A stretch of 64,000 nt of DNA from Methylorubrum thiocyanatum (GTDB taxonomy: Bacteria > Pseudomonadota > Alphaproteobacteria > Rhizobiales > Beijerinckiaceae): assembly GCA_014138645.1 (NCBI GenBank), contig JACJIB010000002.1:310001-374000 (forward strand), in the 5' to 3' direction. Every line of letters begins with the position of its first letter. Position 1 is the first letter of the stretch. Positions 10,727 to 21,901 of this stretch are shown piece after piece. The position numbers were made by a program, and so were the translations under genes. Under the pieces are notes generated by a model. That model was not told the origin of the DNA and made no database searches. It saw only the letters and a list, made by a program, of their open reading frames with translations.

Positions 10727-10991
10727 CCTTGCTGGCCTTCACCCGAGCGGCGTGATGGGCACGCAGTTCCGTGAAGACCTGATCGGCCGGAAGCGTGAGG
10801 GCCGCATCGTCCAGAGCCTCCTGCACCTTCCGGTGCAGGACGGTCTCGATAGCGGCCTCTTCGCGCTCCAGAGCGCGCAATCCGGCGCGGACGACCTCGC
10901 TGACCGAGGCATAGGCCCCAGAGCGGACGCGCGCGTCCACGCGCTCCTGCATCTCGCCGAGAGTGACCGTAACGGGCTTGCTGCTACGCAT
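10716..10991 (-). CDS. ParD-like antitoxin (CopG/RHH type)
   Basis: Antitoxin partner of the downstream ParE-like toxin. From the chosen ATG it has 91 residues. The N-terminus (SKPVTVTLGEMQERVDARVR) and SGAYASVSEVVRAGLRALER match the ribbon-helix-helix DNA-binding domain of ParD proteins; the C-terminal half would wrap the toxin. A longer version starting about 100 bases upstream would overlap the ligA end and adds unlikely sequence. Such antitoxins usually repress their own operon. Confidence 0.85.
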   Translation of the reverse strand: MRSSKPVTVTLGEMQERVDARVRSGAYASVSEVVRAGLRALEREEAAIETVLHRKVQEALDDAALTLPADQVFTELRAHHAARVKASKDGA

Positions 10992-11062
10992 GGGAGAGGC
11001 TGCGCTTTGCGTTCGATCGATGGAGTGTATGACAAAGTCATGCTTGGTCCAAGGCCGCCGCC

Positions 11063-13944
<2,882 letters not shown>

Positions 13945-13989
13945 CGTCCCGCCTTCGCCGGCATCGGGAATGGTGATAGGCTCAAGCCT

Positions 13990-14544
13990 ATGAGCGTGCA
14001 GCCCAAAGTCCGCATGACCGCCGATGAATTCCTGGCTTGGGCCGAGGGCCAGCCAGGACGACACGAACTCGCCGATGGCGAGGTCTTCTCGATGTCGCCG
14101 GAGCGTGTACGGCATGCGGTGACAAAATTCGCGGCGCAGACGGCCCTGCGCGATGCGATCCGCGCATGCGGCATCCCTTGCAAAATGCTGCCGGACGGCC
14201 TGTCCGTTCGGGTCGACGAGCAAACGGTCTTCGAGCCGGATGCTCTCGTCCATTGCGGCGGGCGTCTCGATCCCGATGCCACGACGGTCCCCGAACCGCT
14301 CATCGTCGTCGAGGTGCTCTCACCGAGTACGAAGCACGTCGATACCGGCTTCAAGTTCCAGGGTTACTTCCGCCTGCCGAGCGTGCAGCACTACCTCATC
14401 CTCGACACAGAACGACGTACGGTGATCCATCACCGCCGCGGCGCAGGCGACCTGATCGAGACGCGCATCGCCGCGTCCGGCGATCTCATCCTCGATCCGC
14501 CCGGGCTCACGCTTCCCGTCGAGGCCTTGTTCGCGGAGCCTTGA
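13990..14544 (+). CDS. Uma2-family protein (restriction-endonuclease-like fold)
   Basis: 184 residues matching the Uma2/DUF820 family: MTADEFLAWAEGQPGRHELADGE at the N-terminus, then the PD-(D/E)XK-like core FEPDALVHCGG followed by LIVVEVLSPST, and VQHYLILDTERRTVIHHRR. The Asp and Glu of that core are present, so it could be catalytic. Function is unknown for almost all members; the family is most abundant in cyanobacteria. It stands alone between unrelated genes, with no partner methylase or helicase. Confidence 0.85.
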   Translation: MSVQPKVRMTADEFLAWAEGQPGRHELADGEVFSMSPERVRHAVTKFAAQTALRDAIRACGIPCKMLPDGLSVRVDEQTVFEPDALVHCGGRLDPDATTVPEPLIVVEVLSPSTKHVDTGFKFQGYFRLPSVQHYLILDTERRTVIHHRRGAGDLIETRIAASGDLILDPPGLTLPVEALFAEP

Positions 14545-14620
14545 CGCGGCCCTTGCTTGACGCTTGTCGAGCGGGGTGCGACAGGCCCGGCCCATCTGTC
14601 ACGCGAGACCGGACGGCCCG

Positions 14621-15634
14621 ATGTCCCAATCCCTCGACCTCCTCGTCCTCGGCAACGCCATCGTCGATCTCATCGCCCATGCCGACGAGGACTTCCTCGT
14701 CCAGCAGGGCGTGGCGAAGGGCGCGATGCAGCTCATCGACGAGCCGCGAGCCGAGAACCTCTTCGAGGTGATGGGCCCGGCCACCGTCGTCTCCGGCGGC
14801 TCGGGCGCCAACACCGCGGTCGGCGCGGCCTTGCTCGGCGCCAAGACCGGCTTCGTCGGCAAGGTTCATGAAGACGAACTCGGACGGCTGTTCAGCCACG
14901 ACCTGAAGGCGACCGGCGTGCGCTTCGACGTGCCGCCCGCCACCGAAGGCCCGGCCACCGCCCGCTGCTTCATCCTGGTGACGCCCGATGGCGAGCGCAC
15001 CATGAACACCTATCTCGGCGCCTGCCAGGGTCTCTCCCCGGACGACGTGGACGAGGCGACGGTGCGCTCGGCCCGCGTCACCTATCTCGAAGGCTATCTG
15101 TGGGATCCGCCGGCCGCCAAGGACGCGTTCCGCAAGGCGGTGAAGGTGGCCCATTCCGCCGGCAACGCCGTCGCGCTGACCCTGTCGGATGCGTTCTGCG
15201 TCGGCCGCTACCGCGAAGAATTCCTCGAACTCATCCGCAACGGCAGCATCGACATCCTGTTCGCCAATATCGGCGAGCTGCAGAGCCTCTACCAGACCGA
15301 CGATCCGGACGCGGCGGTCGCAAGCCTGCGCGAGGAGCGCGGCGTCAAGGGCACGCACCTCCTCGGTCTCGTCACCCGCTCGGCGCAGGGCGCCCTGGTG
15401 GTGCGCGGCGGCGAGGTGCGGGCCGTCGACGCCTTCCCGGCGCGCGAGGTGGTCGACACCACGGGAGCGGGGGATCTGTTCGCGGCGGGCTTCCTGGCCG
15501 GCTATACCCGCGGCATCGACTACGCGGCCTCGGCCCGGCTCGGTGCACTCGCGGCGGCCGAAGTGATCGAGCATATCGGTGCCCGGCCGCAGCGGGATCT
15601 TCTGGCCCTGGCCCGTGAGCACCGGCTGATCTGA
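14621..15634 (+). CDS. PfkB-family carbohydrate/nucleoside kinase (adenosine kinase-like)
   Basis: 337 residues from the ATG at MSQSLDLLVLGNAIVDLI. The ribokinase fold is clear: GGSGANTAVGAALLG near residue 65 and the C-terminal catalytic motif DTTGAGDLFAAGFLAGY, where the Asp acts as base. Alphaproteobacterial relatives are annotated adenosine kinase, with cytoplasmic phosphorylation of a nucleoside or sugar; the exact substrate cannot be read. It converges on the FKBP gene. Confidence 0.88.
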   Translation: MSQSLDLLVLGNAIVDLIAHADEDFLVQQGVAKGAMQLIDEPRAENLFEVMGPATVVSGGSGANTAVGAALLGAKTGFVGKVHEDELGRLFSHDLKATGVRFDVPPATEGPATARCFILVTPDGERTMNTYLGACQGLSPDDVDEATVRSARVTYLEGYLWDPPAAKDAFRKAVKVAHSAGNAVALTLSDAFCVGRYREEFLELIRNGSIDILFANIGELQSLYQTDDPDAAVASLREERGVKGTHLLGLVTRSAQGALVVRGGEVRAVDAFPAREVVDTTGAGDLFAAGFLAGYTRGIDYAASARLGALAAAEVIEHIGARPQRDLLALAREHRLI

Positions 15635-15654
15635 GGCCAAGGCTTACGGGATCC

Positions 15655-15670
15655 GGCGCCCTTAGGCGCC
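15655..15670. terminator. possible bidirectional terminator hairpin
   Basis: A perfect 6-bp inverted repeat, ggcgcc-ctta-ggcgcc, lies in the 52-bp gap between the convergent kinase and FKBP genes. There is no run of T on either side, so intrinsic termination is uncertain. Confidence 0.35.
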
Positions 15671-15686
15671 AGACCGGAAGCGACGA

Positions 15687-16109
15687 TCAGCGCGAGCCGA
15701 TCAGCTCCACGTCGAAGATCAGCGTGGCGTTCGGCGGGATCACGCCGCCGGCGCCGCGGGCACCGTAGCCGAGATCCGGCGGGATCGTCAGGATGCGGCG
15801 GCCGCCGGCCTTCATCGTGGCGACGCCCTCGTCCCAGCCGCGGATCACCTGGCCCGCGCCGATGGTGAACGAGAAGGGCTGACCGCGGTCGCGCGACGAG
15901 TCGAACTTCTTGCCCCGCTTGCCGCCGCCCTCATCGAGCCAGCCGGTGTAGTGGACGGTCACCTGCTGGCCGGTTTTCGGCTCCGGGCCGGTTCCGACCA
16001 CCTCGTCGGTGTAGCTGAGGCCCGAAGGCAGGGTCACGGGCTGGGTGGCGGAAGCGGCACTGGTCATGGCGAGGGCGATGGCTCCGGCGATGGGAAGGAT
16101 CGAGCGCAT
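15687..16109 (-). CDS. exported FKBP-type peptidyl-prolyl cis-trans isomerase
   Basis: 140 residues with a signal peptide ([21 protein letters not shown]) and one complete FKBP domain: [52 protein letters not shown] and [14 protein letters not shown]. It should catalyse proline isomerisation of folding proteins in the periplasm. The aromatic and acidic active-site residues (Tyr in HYTGWL, Asp in FDSS, Trp in GWDEG) are conserved. Confidence 0.93.
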   Translation of the reverse strand: MRSILPIAGAIALAMTSAASATQPVTLPSGLSYTDEVVGTGPEPKTGQQVTVHYTGWLDEGGGKRGKKFDSSRDRGQPFSFTIGAGQVIRGWDEGVATMKAGGRRILTIPPDLGYGARGAGGVIPPNATLIFDVELIGSR

Positions 16110-16175
16110 GGTTTCGTCTCGGCGCGTCGTCGCGGACGACGGGGCGCGCGGGTTAACACGCGCCCGGCCACAAGG

Positions 16176-16655
16176 CTAATAGCGGGCGCTGATCGCGCCA
16201 CGCTCGATCGCCGGGCAGCCGCCGGCCTGCGGGCCGACCACGAGGTCGCCCTGGCGCGGGTTGTTGAGGGAGAGCGGCGCCGTATCCTTCCGGCCGATGA
16301 AACCGCCGCCGAGCTGATCCTCGAAGAAGCCGTCGCCGAAGCGGATGTAGCAGCGGTCGATGATCGCCACCGTGTCGTAGCTTGCCCGGTAGGAAGCCTG
16401 CTCCGGCAGGGCTCCGGGGCCGCAGGTCAGCGCCACGTCGATGCGGCCGGACTGGTAATAGTTGATCGTCTGCGAGCGGCCCGGCCGAACGGCAACCCAG
16501 GGCCCGCCGTCGCGGCTGACGAGGGCGATGTAGCCCGACTTGTTGACGATGCGACGCGCGCAGGACGCCTCCGCCGGAGCGGTTGCCGCAACGGTCATGA
16601 CCATGGTCGTGGCGAAGGCCGCCGCCATCCCGAGTGCCGTACTCACATTCCGCAT
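16176..16655 (-). CDS. exported protein of unknown function
   Basis: 159 residues beginning with a signal peptide (MRNVSTALGMAAAFATTM onward, cleavage near AEASC). The mature part contains four cysteines (SCARR, ALTCGPG, DRCYIRF, AGGCPA) consistent with two disulfides, and is Gly/Asp/Arg-rich with little predicted helix. I do not recognise a family. It lies 66 bp upstream of the FKBP gene on the same strand and may share its transcript. Confidence 0.72.
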   Translation of the reverse strand: MRNVSTALGMAAAFATTMVMTVAATAPAEASCARRIVNKSGYIALVSRDGGPWVAVRPGRSQTINYYQSGRIDVALTCGPGALPEQASYRASYDTVAIIDRCYIRFGDGFFEDQLGGGFIGRKDTAPLSLNNPRQGDLVVGPQAGGCPAIERGAISARY

Positions 16656-16988
16656 CGATCCCTCCGCTCCTCAGGGCCGGAAAGGGAGCATACCCGACGG
16701 CCACGCTTTCGCCGACAACCGGGAGCCGGCCCGCGCGTTCCATCGAGCGCGTCGAACCCGCCCACGAACCCGCTTCAAACGAAAAATCGCATTCAAAATC
16801 GATTGCCTCCTCGGCGCTACGACCCGTAAAATCAATTCAAAATGCGGACGACTGCCGATCGCCCGTGCGGTGTCAAAGCCGCATGACGGGGCGGCTCGCC
16901 GAGACAGGGAGGAGCGATGTGATGGTCTCTTGGCAGGCTTTCGACTCAGCTTGTGCGTGTGGCGCAGCGCTGCGGCATGGCTAGGGCA
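16656..16988. other. intergenic region with divergent promoters
   Basis: About 330 bases between the exported protein (leftward) and the CoA-transferase (rightward). The central part is relatively AT-rich for this window (repeated aaaatc/caaaat runs around 16780-16850), as expected for promoters. I see no gene, riboswitch or clear hairpin. Confidence 0.5.
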
Positions 16989-18209
16989 ATGACACAAGCC
17001 GAAAGGTCCGGTCCGCTGGCCGGCGTGAAGGTCGTCGAACTCGCCCACATCATGGCCGGTCCGGTCTGCGGGCTGATGCTCGGCGATATGGGCGCGGAGG
17101 TCATCAAGGTCGAGAAGATCGAGGGGGGCGACGACACCCGCCGCTCGGTGCCGCCGGCTATCGAGGGCGAGAGCGCCGCCTATATGATGATGAACCGCGG
17201 CAAGCGCGGGATCGCCCTCGACCTCAAGAGCGCCGACGGCAAGGCGGTGCTGCGCCGCCTGCTCGCGGACGCCGACGTGCTGATCGAGAATTACCGCGCC
17301 GGCACGATGGAGCGCCTCGGCCTCGGCTACGATGTCCTCCGCCAGGAGTTTCCGGGATTGGTCTACTGCTCGCTCTCCGGCTTCGGTCGCTCGGGGCCCT
17401 ATGCCGATCGGGCGGGCTTCGACCTCGTGGCACAGGGTATGAGCGGGCTGATGAGCATCACCGGCGAGGGGCCGGGCCGCCCGCCGATGAAATGCGGCCC
17501 GCCGGTCACCGACATCACCGCCGGCCTTCTGGCGGCGATGGGTGTGCTCGCCGCCCATGTCCACAAGCTGAAGACCGGCGAGGGGCAAATCGTCGATACC
17601 TCGCTGTTCGAGGCCGGCATCACCCTCACCTACTGGCAGTCGGCCATCGCCATGGCGACGGGGGTGGCGCCGGGGCCGATGGGCTCGGCCCATCCGCTCA
17701 ACGCGCCCTACGAGGCGTTCGAGACGAAGGACGGCTGGATCACCATCGGCGCGGCCAACCAGACCAATTGGCTGCGCCTCCTCGCCGTGCTCGGCGCCGA
17801 GGATCTCGCCGACGATCCGCGCTTCTCGGCCAACCGCGACCGGATGGCGAACCGGGCAGCGCTGGCGGCGGCCCTCGCCCCGCATTTCCGCACCGCGTCC
17901 TCGGACGATTGGCTCGCGCGGCTCGAGGCGGGCGGCGTGCCGGCCGGGCCGGTGCTCGACGTGCTCGCCATGAAGGCCGACCCGCAGACACGCGCCCGCG
18001 CCATGGTGGTCGAGGTCGAGCATGCCCGCGCCGGGCGGATGGAGACGCTCGGTCTGCCGGTCAAGTTCTCGGCGACGCCGGGGCGCGTGCACGGCCCCGC
18101 GCCGCTGCTCGGCGAGCACAGCCGGGCGATCTTGCGCGAGGCGGGCTATGACGAGGCGGCGATCGCTGATCTTGTCGCCCGGGGCGTCGTGCGCGAGACA
18201 ACGGCCTGA
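16989..18209 (+). CDS. class III CoA-transferase (CaiB/BaiF family)
   Basis: Moves CoA between carboxylic acids through an acyl-aspartyl intermediate. From the ATG at MTQAERSGPLAGVKVVEL it is 406 residues with the family signatures LGDMGAEVIKVE (32-43), NRGKRGIALDLK (69-80) and the nucleophile Asp175 in PPVTDITAG. An earlier start adds 12 residues. It is followed after 81 bp by an enoyl-CoA hydratase on the same strand, so the pair probably activates and then hydrates an unsaturated or hydroxy acid. Substrate unknown; carnitine, mesaconate and formyl-CoA enzymes are all relatives. Confidence 0.9.
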   Translation: MTQAERSGPLAGVKVVELAHIMAGPVCGLMLGDMGAEVIKVEKIEGGDDTRRSVPPAIEGESAAYMMMNRGKRGIALDLKSADGKAVLRRLLADADVLIENYRAGTMERLGLGYDVLRQEFPGLVYCSLSGFGRSGPYADRAGFDLVAQGMSGLMSITGEGPGRPPMKCGPPVTDITAGLLAAMGVLAAHVHKLKTGEGQIVDTSLFEAGITLTYWQSAIAMATGVAPGPMGSAHPLNAPYEAFETKDGWITIGAANQTNWLRLLAVLGAEDLADDPRFSANRDRMANRAALAAALAPHFRTASSDDWLARLEAGGVPAGPVLDVLAMKADPQTRARAMVVEVEHARAGRMETLGLPVKFSATPGRVHGPAPLLGEHSRAILREAGYDEAAIADLVARGVVRETTA

Positions 18210-18290
18210 GACCGAGCCGTAGGGGAGCCGCCCGCCGGACGTCTTCCATGCGTTCGACGGCGCGTACGACAGACTGACGAGGAATGCCCG

Positions 18291-19115
18291 ATGAACGCTG
18301 ACGCCGAGACCGCTTCGAGCGACGAACTCCTGTTCGCGGTGGACGAGACGGGCATCGCCCGCATCACCCTCAACCGGCCGAAGGCGCGCAACGCGCTGAC
18401 CTTCGCCATGTATCGCGGGCTGGTCGAGCTGTGCGAGCGGATCGAGGCGGATCGCGCGATCAAGGCCGTGATCATCACGGGCGCGGGCGACAAGGCGTTC
18501 GCGGCGGGCACCGACATCGCCCAGTTCCGCAGCTTCAGCAAACCGGACGACGCCATCGGCTATGAGCGGTTCATGGACCGGGTGCTCGGGGGGCTGGAGC
18601 GTCTGCGGGTGCCGACCATTGCGGCGATCGCGGGGGCCTGCACCGGCGGCGGTGCGGCCATCGCCGCGGCCTGCGACATGCGCATCGCCAGCCGGGATGC
18701 CCGCTTCGGCTTTCCCATCGCCCGCACCCTCGGCAATTGCCTGTCGCAGAACACCCTGCGGCGTCTCGCCAACCTCATCGGCGGTCCGCGGGTGAAGGAC
18801 ATCCTGTTCACCGCCCGCCTGGTCGGTGCGGACGAGGCCCTGGCGATCGGCCTCGTCAACGAGGTGGTCGAGGATGCCGCCGCCGTCGCGGCCCGCGCCG
18901 ATGCGCTCGCCGCCCTGCTCGCGAGCCACGCGCCGCTCACGCTCCAGGCGACGAAGGAAGGCCTGCGCCGCATCGCCGAGGAAGGCACGGCGGAGACCGC
19001 CGAGGGCGAGCGCCCCGGCGACGACCTGATCCTGATGACCTACATGAGCGAGGATTTTCGCGAGGGGATGGAAGCCTTCCTCGGCAAGCGTCCGCCGAAC
19101 TTCAAGGGCCGCTGA
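18291..19115 (+). CDS. enoyl-CoA hydratase/isomerase family protein
   Basis: 274-residue crotonase-fold protein. ITLNRPKARNALTFAMYRGL and the oxyanion-hole region AFAAGTDIAQF are typical, as is AAIAGACTGGGAAIAAACDM. It has a clear ribosome site (acgagga) seven bases before the ATG. Likely cytoplasmic hydration or isomerisation of the acyl-CoA made by the preceding CoA-transferase. Crotonases also include dehalogenases and decarboxylases, so the reaction is an inference from context. Confidence 0.88.
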   Translation: MNADAETASSDELLFAVDETGIARITLNRPKARNALTFAMYRGLVELCERIEADRAIKAVIITGAGDKAFAAGTDIAQFRSFSKPDDAIGYERFMDRVLGGLERLRVPTIAAIAGACTGGGAAIAAACDMRIASRDARFGFPIARTLGNCLSQNTLRRLANLIGGPRVKDILFTARLVGADEALAIGLVNEVVEDAAAVAARADALAALLASHAPLTLQATKEGLRRIAEEGTAETAEGERPGDDLILMTYMSEDFREGMEAFLGKRPPNFKGR

Positions 19116-19204
19116 CGCGGTCCCGATTCGTCATCGCAAGCGGCGGCGCGTTGGTCCCTCTCCGGGCGATGTGCAGCCCTGGATGATCCTGCCGCGGCTG
19201 CGCC

Positions 19205-19882
19205 TCAGTTCCCCTCCTCGCCGTACATGGCCGCGATCACGGGCTGCTTCGCGCGAATGTGCCGGCGCATCAGCGCGGCGAGCCCATCGCCGTCGCGGGC
19301 GCGCAGGAGCGGGATCATCTGATCGTGCTCCTCGACCGCCTGGGCCCACTGCGCCTCGGTCTGATGGGCGCTGTAGCGGGAGCGCTGGATGCGGCCGGTC
19401 AGGCCGAGATAGAGGCTGCGCAACTTGGTGTTGCGGCTCGCCAGCATGATGGCCTCGTGGATCTCGCGGTTGAGGCGGAAGTAGCTCGCCTCGTCGCGGG
19501 CCTGCCACGCCACCACCATCTCGCGATGCATCGTCTCGATCTTCGCCAGTTCCTCCTCGGTGACCGACCGGCAGGCAAGTTCGCAGGCGGTCGCCTCCAG
19601 TCCGGCGATGACCTCGATCATCTCTTCGAGTTCGGTGCGCGAGATGCTGGCGACGCGGGCGCCGCGATTGGGCAGCAGTTCCAGGAGCCCCTCGGTCGCC
19701 AGAATCTTGATCGCCTCGCGCAGGGGCGTGCGCGAGATTCCGAACCGCTCGGTCAATTCGCTCTCGTTGACGCGGGCGCGGGGCTCCAACTCGCCTTCGT
19801 TGATCAACTCACGCATCCGGTCCGCCACCTCGTCATGAAGGTAGCGGCGGCTGATCCCGATACTGGGCTCAATTCTATTCAT
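19205..19882 (-). CDS. GntR-family transcriptional regulator, FadR/FCD subgroup
   Basis: 225 residues from the ATG preceded by a GAGAG ribosome site; a TTG 42 bases upstream is less likely. The N-terminal winged helix reads MRELINEGELEPRARVNE to FGISRTPLREAIKILATEGL; the C-terminal all-helical FCD ligand domain follows, with the usual metal-ligand layout (Asp/Glu and His in FRLNREIHEAIM, then EEHDQMIPLL and MRRHIRAKQ). It converges on the CoA-transferase/hydratase pair and diverges from the threonine aldolase, so it may control either; typical ligands are small organic acids. Confidence 0.9.
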   Translation of the reverse strand: MNRIEPSIGISRRYLHDEVADRMRELINEGELEPRARVNESELTERFGISRTPLREAIKILATEGLLELLPNRGARVASISRTELEEMIEVIAGLEATACELACRSVTEEELAKIETMHREMVVAWQARDEASYFRLNREIHEAIMLASRNTKLRSLYLGLTGRIQRSRYSAHQTEAQWAQAVEEHDQMIPLLRARDGDGLAALMRRHIRAKQPVIAAMYGEEGN

Positions 19883-20104
19883 CGAGCTCTCAAAGAATTT
19901 TAAATGCGAAACTTCGTGTGACAATTCCTAGACTTGCTGCTTCCGCCTGTCGAGATACGGGGCCGTTCCCAGCTTCGTGAGGCATGTTGAAAAAACTTGA
20001 GGTTCGGGAAAGATTGTCGGAGCCTCGACGGCTCGGCTTGCCGCCGATTGTATTTTTCATGCATTAGGCGCTGCCTGCGAGCCGCGACAGCGGAGGGATG
20101 CGCC

Positions 20105-21151
20105 ATGATCGACCTGTTCAGCGACACCCAGACGCGCCCGACACCCGGCATGCGCGAGGCCATGGCGCGGGCGGAGGTCGGGGACGAGCAGTCGGGGTCC
20201 GATCCGACCACCAACGCCCTATGCGAGCGGGTGGCCGCGTTGCTCGGTCAGGAGGCGGCCGTATTCATGCCATCGGGCACGATGTGCAACCTCGCCTCGA
20301 TCCTCGTCCATTGCCGGCCCGGCGACGAGATCATCGTCGATGATCAGTCCCACATCTACAACACCGAGGCCGCGGGTGCGGCGGCGATCGGCGGGGTCTC
20401 GGTCAAGCCCCTGCCGACGCGGGTCGGCTTGTTCACCCTCGCGCAGGTCGAGGCGGCGATCCGGGTTCCGCAGCGCACGGCGCCGCGCTCGCGGCTGGTC
20501 TCGATCGAGCAGACGACGAGCTTTTCTGGTGGCACCGTCTGGGACATCGGCACGATGCGCCTGATCCGCGACTACGCCCAGGCGCGCGGCCTCAAGGCGC
20601 ATATCGACGGGGCGCGCCTGCTCAACGCAGTGGTGGCGACCGGCATTCCGGCGGCGGACTATGCGGCCGGGTTCGACAGCGCCTGGATCGATCTCAGCAA
20701 GGGGCTGGGCTGCCCGGTCGGCGCGGTTCTCTGCGGCACGCGGGACTTCGTCGAGCAGGCGTGGCAGTGGAAGTACCGGCTCGGCGGCGCCATGCGCCAG
20801 TCGGGCGTGCTGGCCGCGGCGGGGCTCTACGCCCTCGACCACCACATGACCCAGCTCGCCGCGGACAATGCCCATGCCGGCCGCCTGCACCGGGCGATCG
20901 CCGACGTGCCGGGGCTGGCCTTCGACCCGACGGCGGGGCAGTCGAACATCCTGTGCTTCACGGTGGAGGCGCTCGGCATCACCGCTTCGACCTTCGCCAG
21001 CGCCTGTCTCGAAGAGGGGGTGCGGGTGCGGGCGATCGGCACGCATCAGATCCGCGCCACCGCCAATCTCGACGTGGACGGCGCCGGCATCGACCGTGCT
21101 GCCGAGGTGATCCGGGCGAAGGCGGCGCAGTTCGCGGCAGGGGCCGCGTGA
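20105..21151 (+). CDS. low-specificity L-threonine aldolase
   Basis: PLP enzyme that splits threonine or related beta-hydroxy amino acids to glycine and an aldehyde. From the ATG at MIDLFSDTQTRPTPGMREAM it has 348 residues; the longer open frame upstream is not coding-like. The fold-type I motifs are present: MPSGTMCNLA (55-64), HIDGARLLNA (166-175) and the PLP lysine K199 in DLSKGLGCPVGAVL. A ribosome site (ggaggg) is about eight bases before the start. It diverges from the GntR gene across about 220 bp. Glycine supply is relevant to the serine cycle in methylotrophs, but a link is not shown. Confidence 0.9.
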   Translation: MIDLFSDTQTRPTPGMREAMARAEVGDEQSGSDPTTNALCERVAALLGQEAAVFMPSGTMCNLASILVHCRPGDEIIVDDQSHIYNTEAAGAAAIGGVSVKPLPTRVGLFTLAQVEAAIRVPQRTAPRSRLVSIEQTTSFSGGTVWDIGTMRLIRDYAQARGLKAHIDGARLLNAVVATGIPAADYAAGFDSAWIDLSKGLGCPVGAVLCGTRDFVEQAWQWKYRLGGAMRQSGVLAAAGLYALDHHMTQLAADNAHAGRLHRAIADVPGLAFDPTAGQSNILCFTVEALGITASTFASACLEEGVRVRAIGTHQIRATANLDVDGAGIDRAAEVIRAKAAQFAAGAA

Positions 21152-21209
21152 CGGGAGCCTCCGATCAGGCTCAAGGCCCGCTTGCGCTCGGCCTGTCCGA
21201 GCCCATGTT

Positions 21210-21240
21210 GCGGGCGGCGCCTCCGACGAGCGCCGCCCGC
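21210..21240. terminator. hairpin between convergent genes
   Basis: Perfect 11-bp inverted repeat (gcgggcggcgc and its complement) with a 9-base loop, 11 bases past the stop of the DUF4142 gene and about 60 past the aldolase stop. No T-run follows on either strand; a factor-dependent or GC-rich bidirectional terminator is the likely role. Confidence 0.55.
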
Positions 21241-21251
21241 GTGGCAAAAAA

Positions 21252-21794
21252 CTACTTCTTGTCGAGATCCTGAGCCATCTTCAGGTGCTCGTCGAGATGC
21301 GGCTTGGTCTTGATGGCGAAGGCCTTCAGCGCCGCGTTGTCGCCGCCCTCGGCGTAGCGCTTGTAGAGGTCGGTGGCGTTCTTGTGCGCCGTCACCTGAT
21401 CGTCGTGATACTGCTTGGTGAAATCCTCGCCGCTCAGGCTCTTGAGCTTGTCGAGCTTGCTCTGGTGGCTGGAATCCAGCTCGGTCGGCAGGGTGAGCTT
21501 CATGTCGCCGGTCTGGACCACGGATTTCAGCTCGTCCGAGGTCTTCTTGTGATCGTCGATCATCTTCTGGGCGAAGGCCTTGGTCTTCTCATCGGACTTC
21601 TCCAGAGCCAGCTTGCTCGACTGATTCTCGAACATGTCGCTGATCACGGCCTGCGTCACGAAGTCCTGACTTGAAGGGGCGACGCCGATCAGCGAGTTCA
21701 CGCCGGTCTTCTCGCCGACGGACTGGGCATGGGCCGGCATCCCCGCCGCGCCCAACAGGAGCAGGCAGGCGGCGGCGGTGAGTGTCGTTCTCAT
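21252..21794 (-). CDS. exported DUF4142-family protein
   Basis: 180 residues with a signal peptide (MRTTLTAAACLLLLGAAGMP, cleavage near AHA-QS). The mature part is a helical bundle with the DUF4142 pattern SQDFVTQAVISDMFENQSSK, AQKMIDDHKKTSDELK and AHKNATDLYKRYAEGG. DUF4142 proteins resemble ferritin-like four-helix bundles and are usually periplasmic; many are linked to stress, but no reaction is known. It stands alone, 107 bp downstream of the carboxylate-amine ligase gene on the same strand. Confidence 0.88.
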   Translation of the reverse strand: MRTTLTAAACLLLLGAAGMPAHAQSVGEKTGVNSLIGVAPSSQDFVTQAVISDMFENQSSKLALEKSDEKTKAFAQKMIDDHKKTSDELKSVVQTGDMKLTLPTELDSSHQSKLDKLKSLSGEDFTKQYHDDQVTAHKNATDLYKRYAEGGDNAALKAFAIKTKPHLDEHLKMAQDLDKK

Positions 21795-21901
21795 GGACGT
21801 CTCCTCAGGCAAATTCGGACCTGTCGGAGCAACCGGAGCGGGCGTGCGATGTTCCTGGGTGGGTGCCTGTGCGGACTCTTGGGCGGGTTGGCGGGGCGCC
21901 G

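Noticed and set aside
16671..18929. A 752-residue - strand frame opposite the CoA-transferase and hydratase genes
   Set aside because: Antisense to conserved enzymes with intact motifs; composition typical of a shadow frame.
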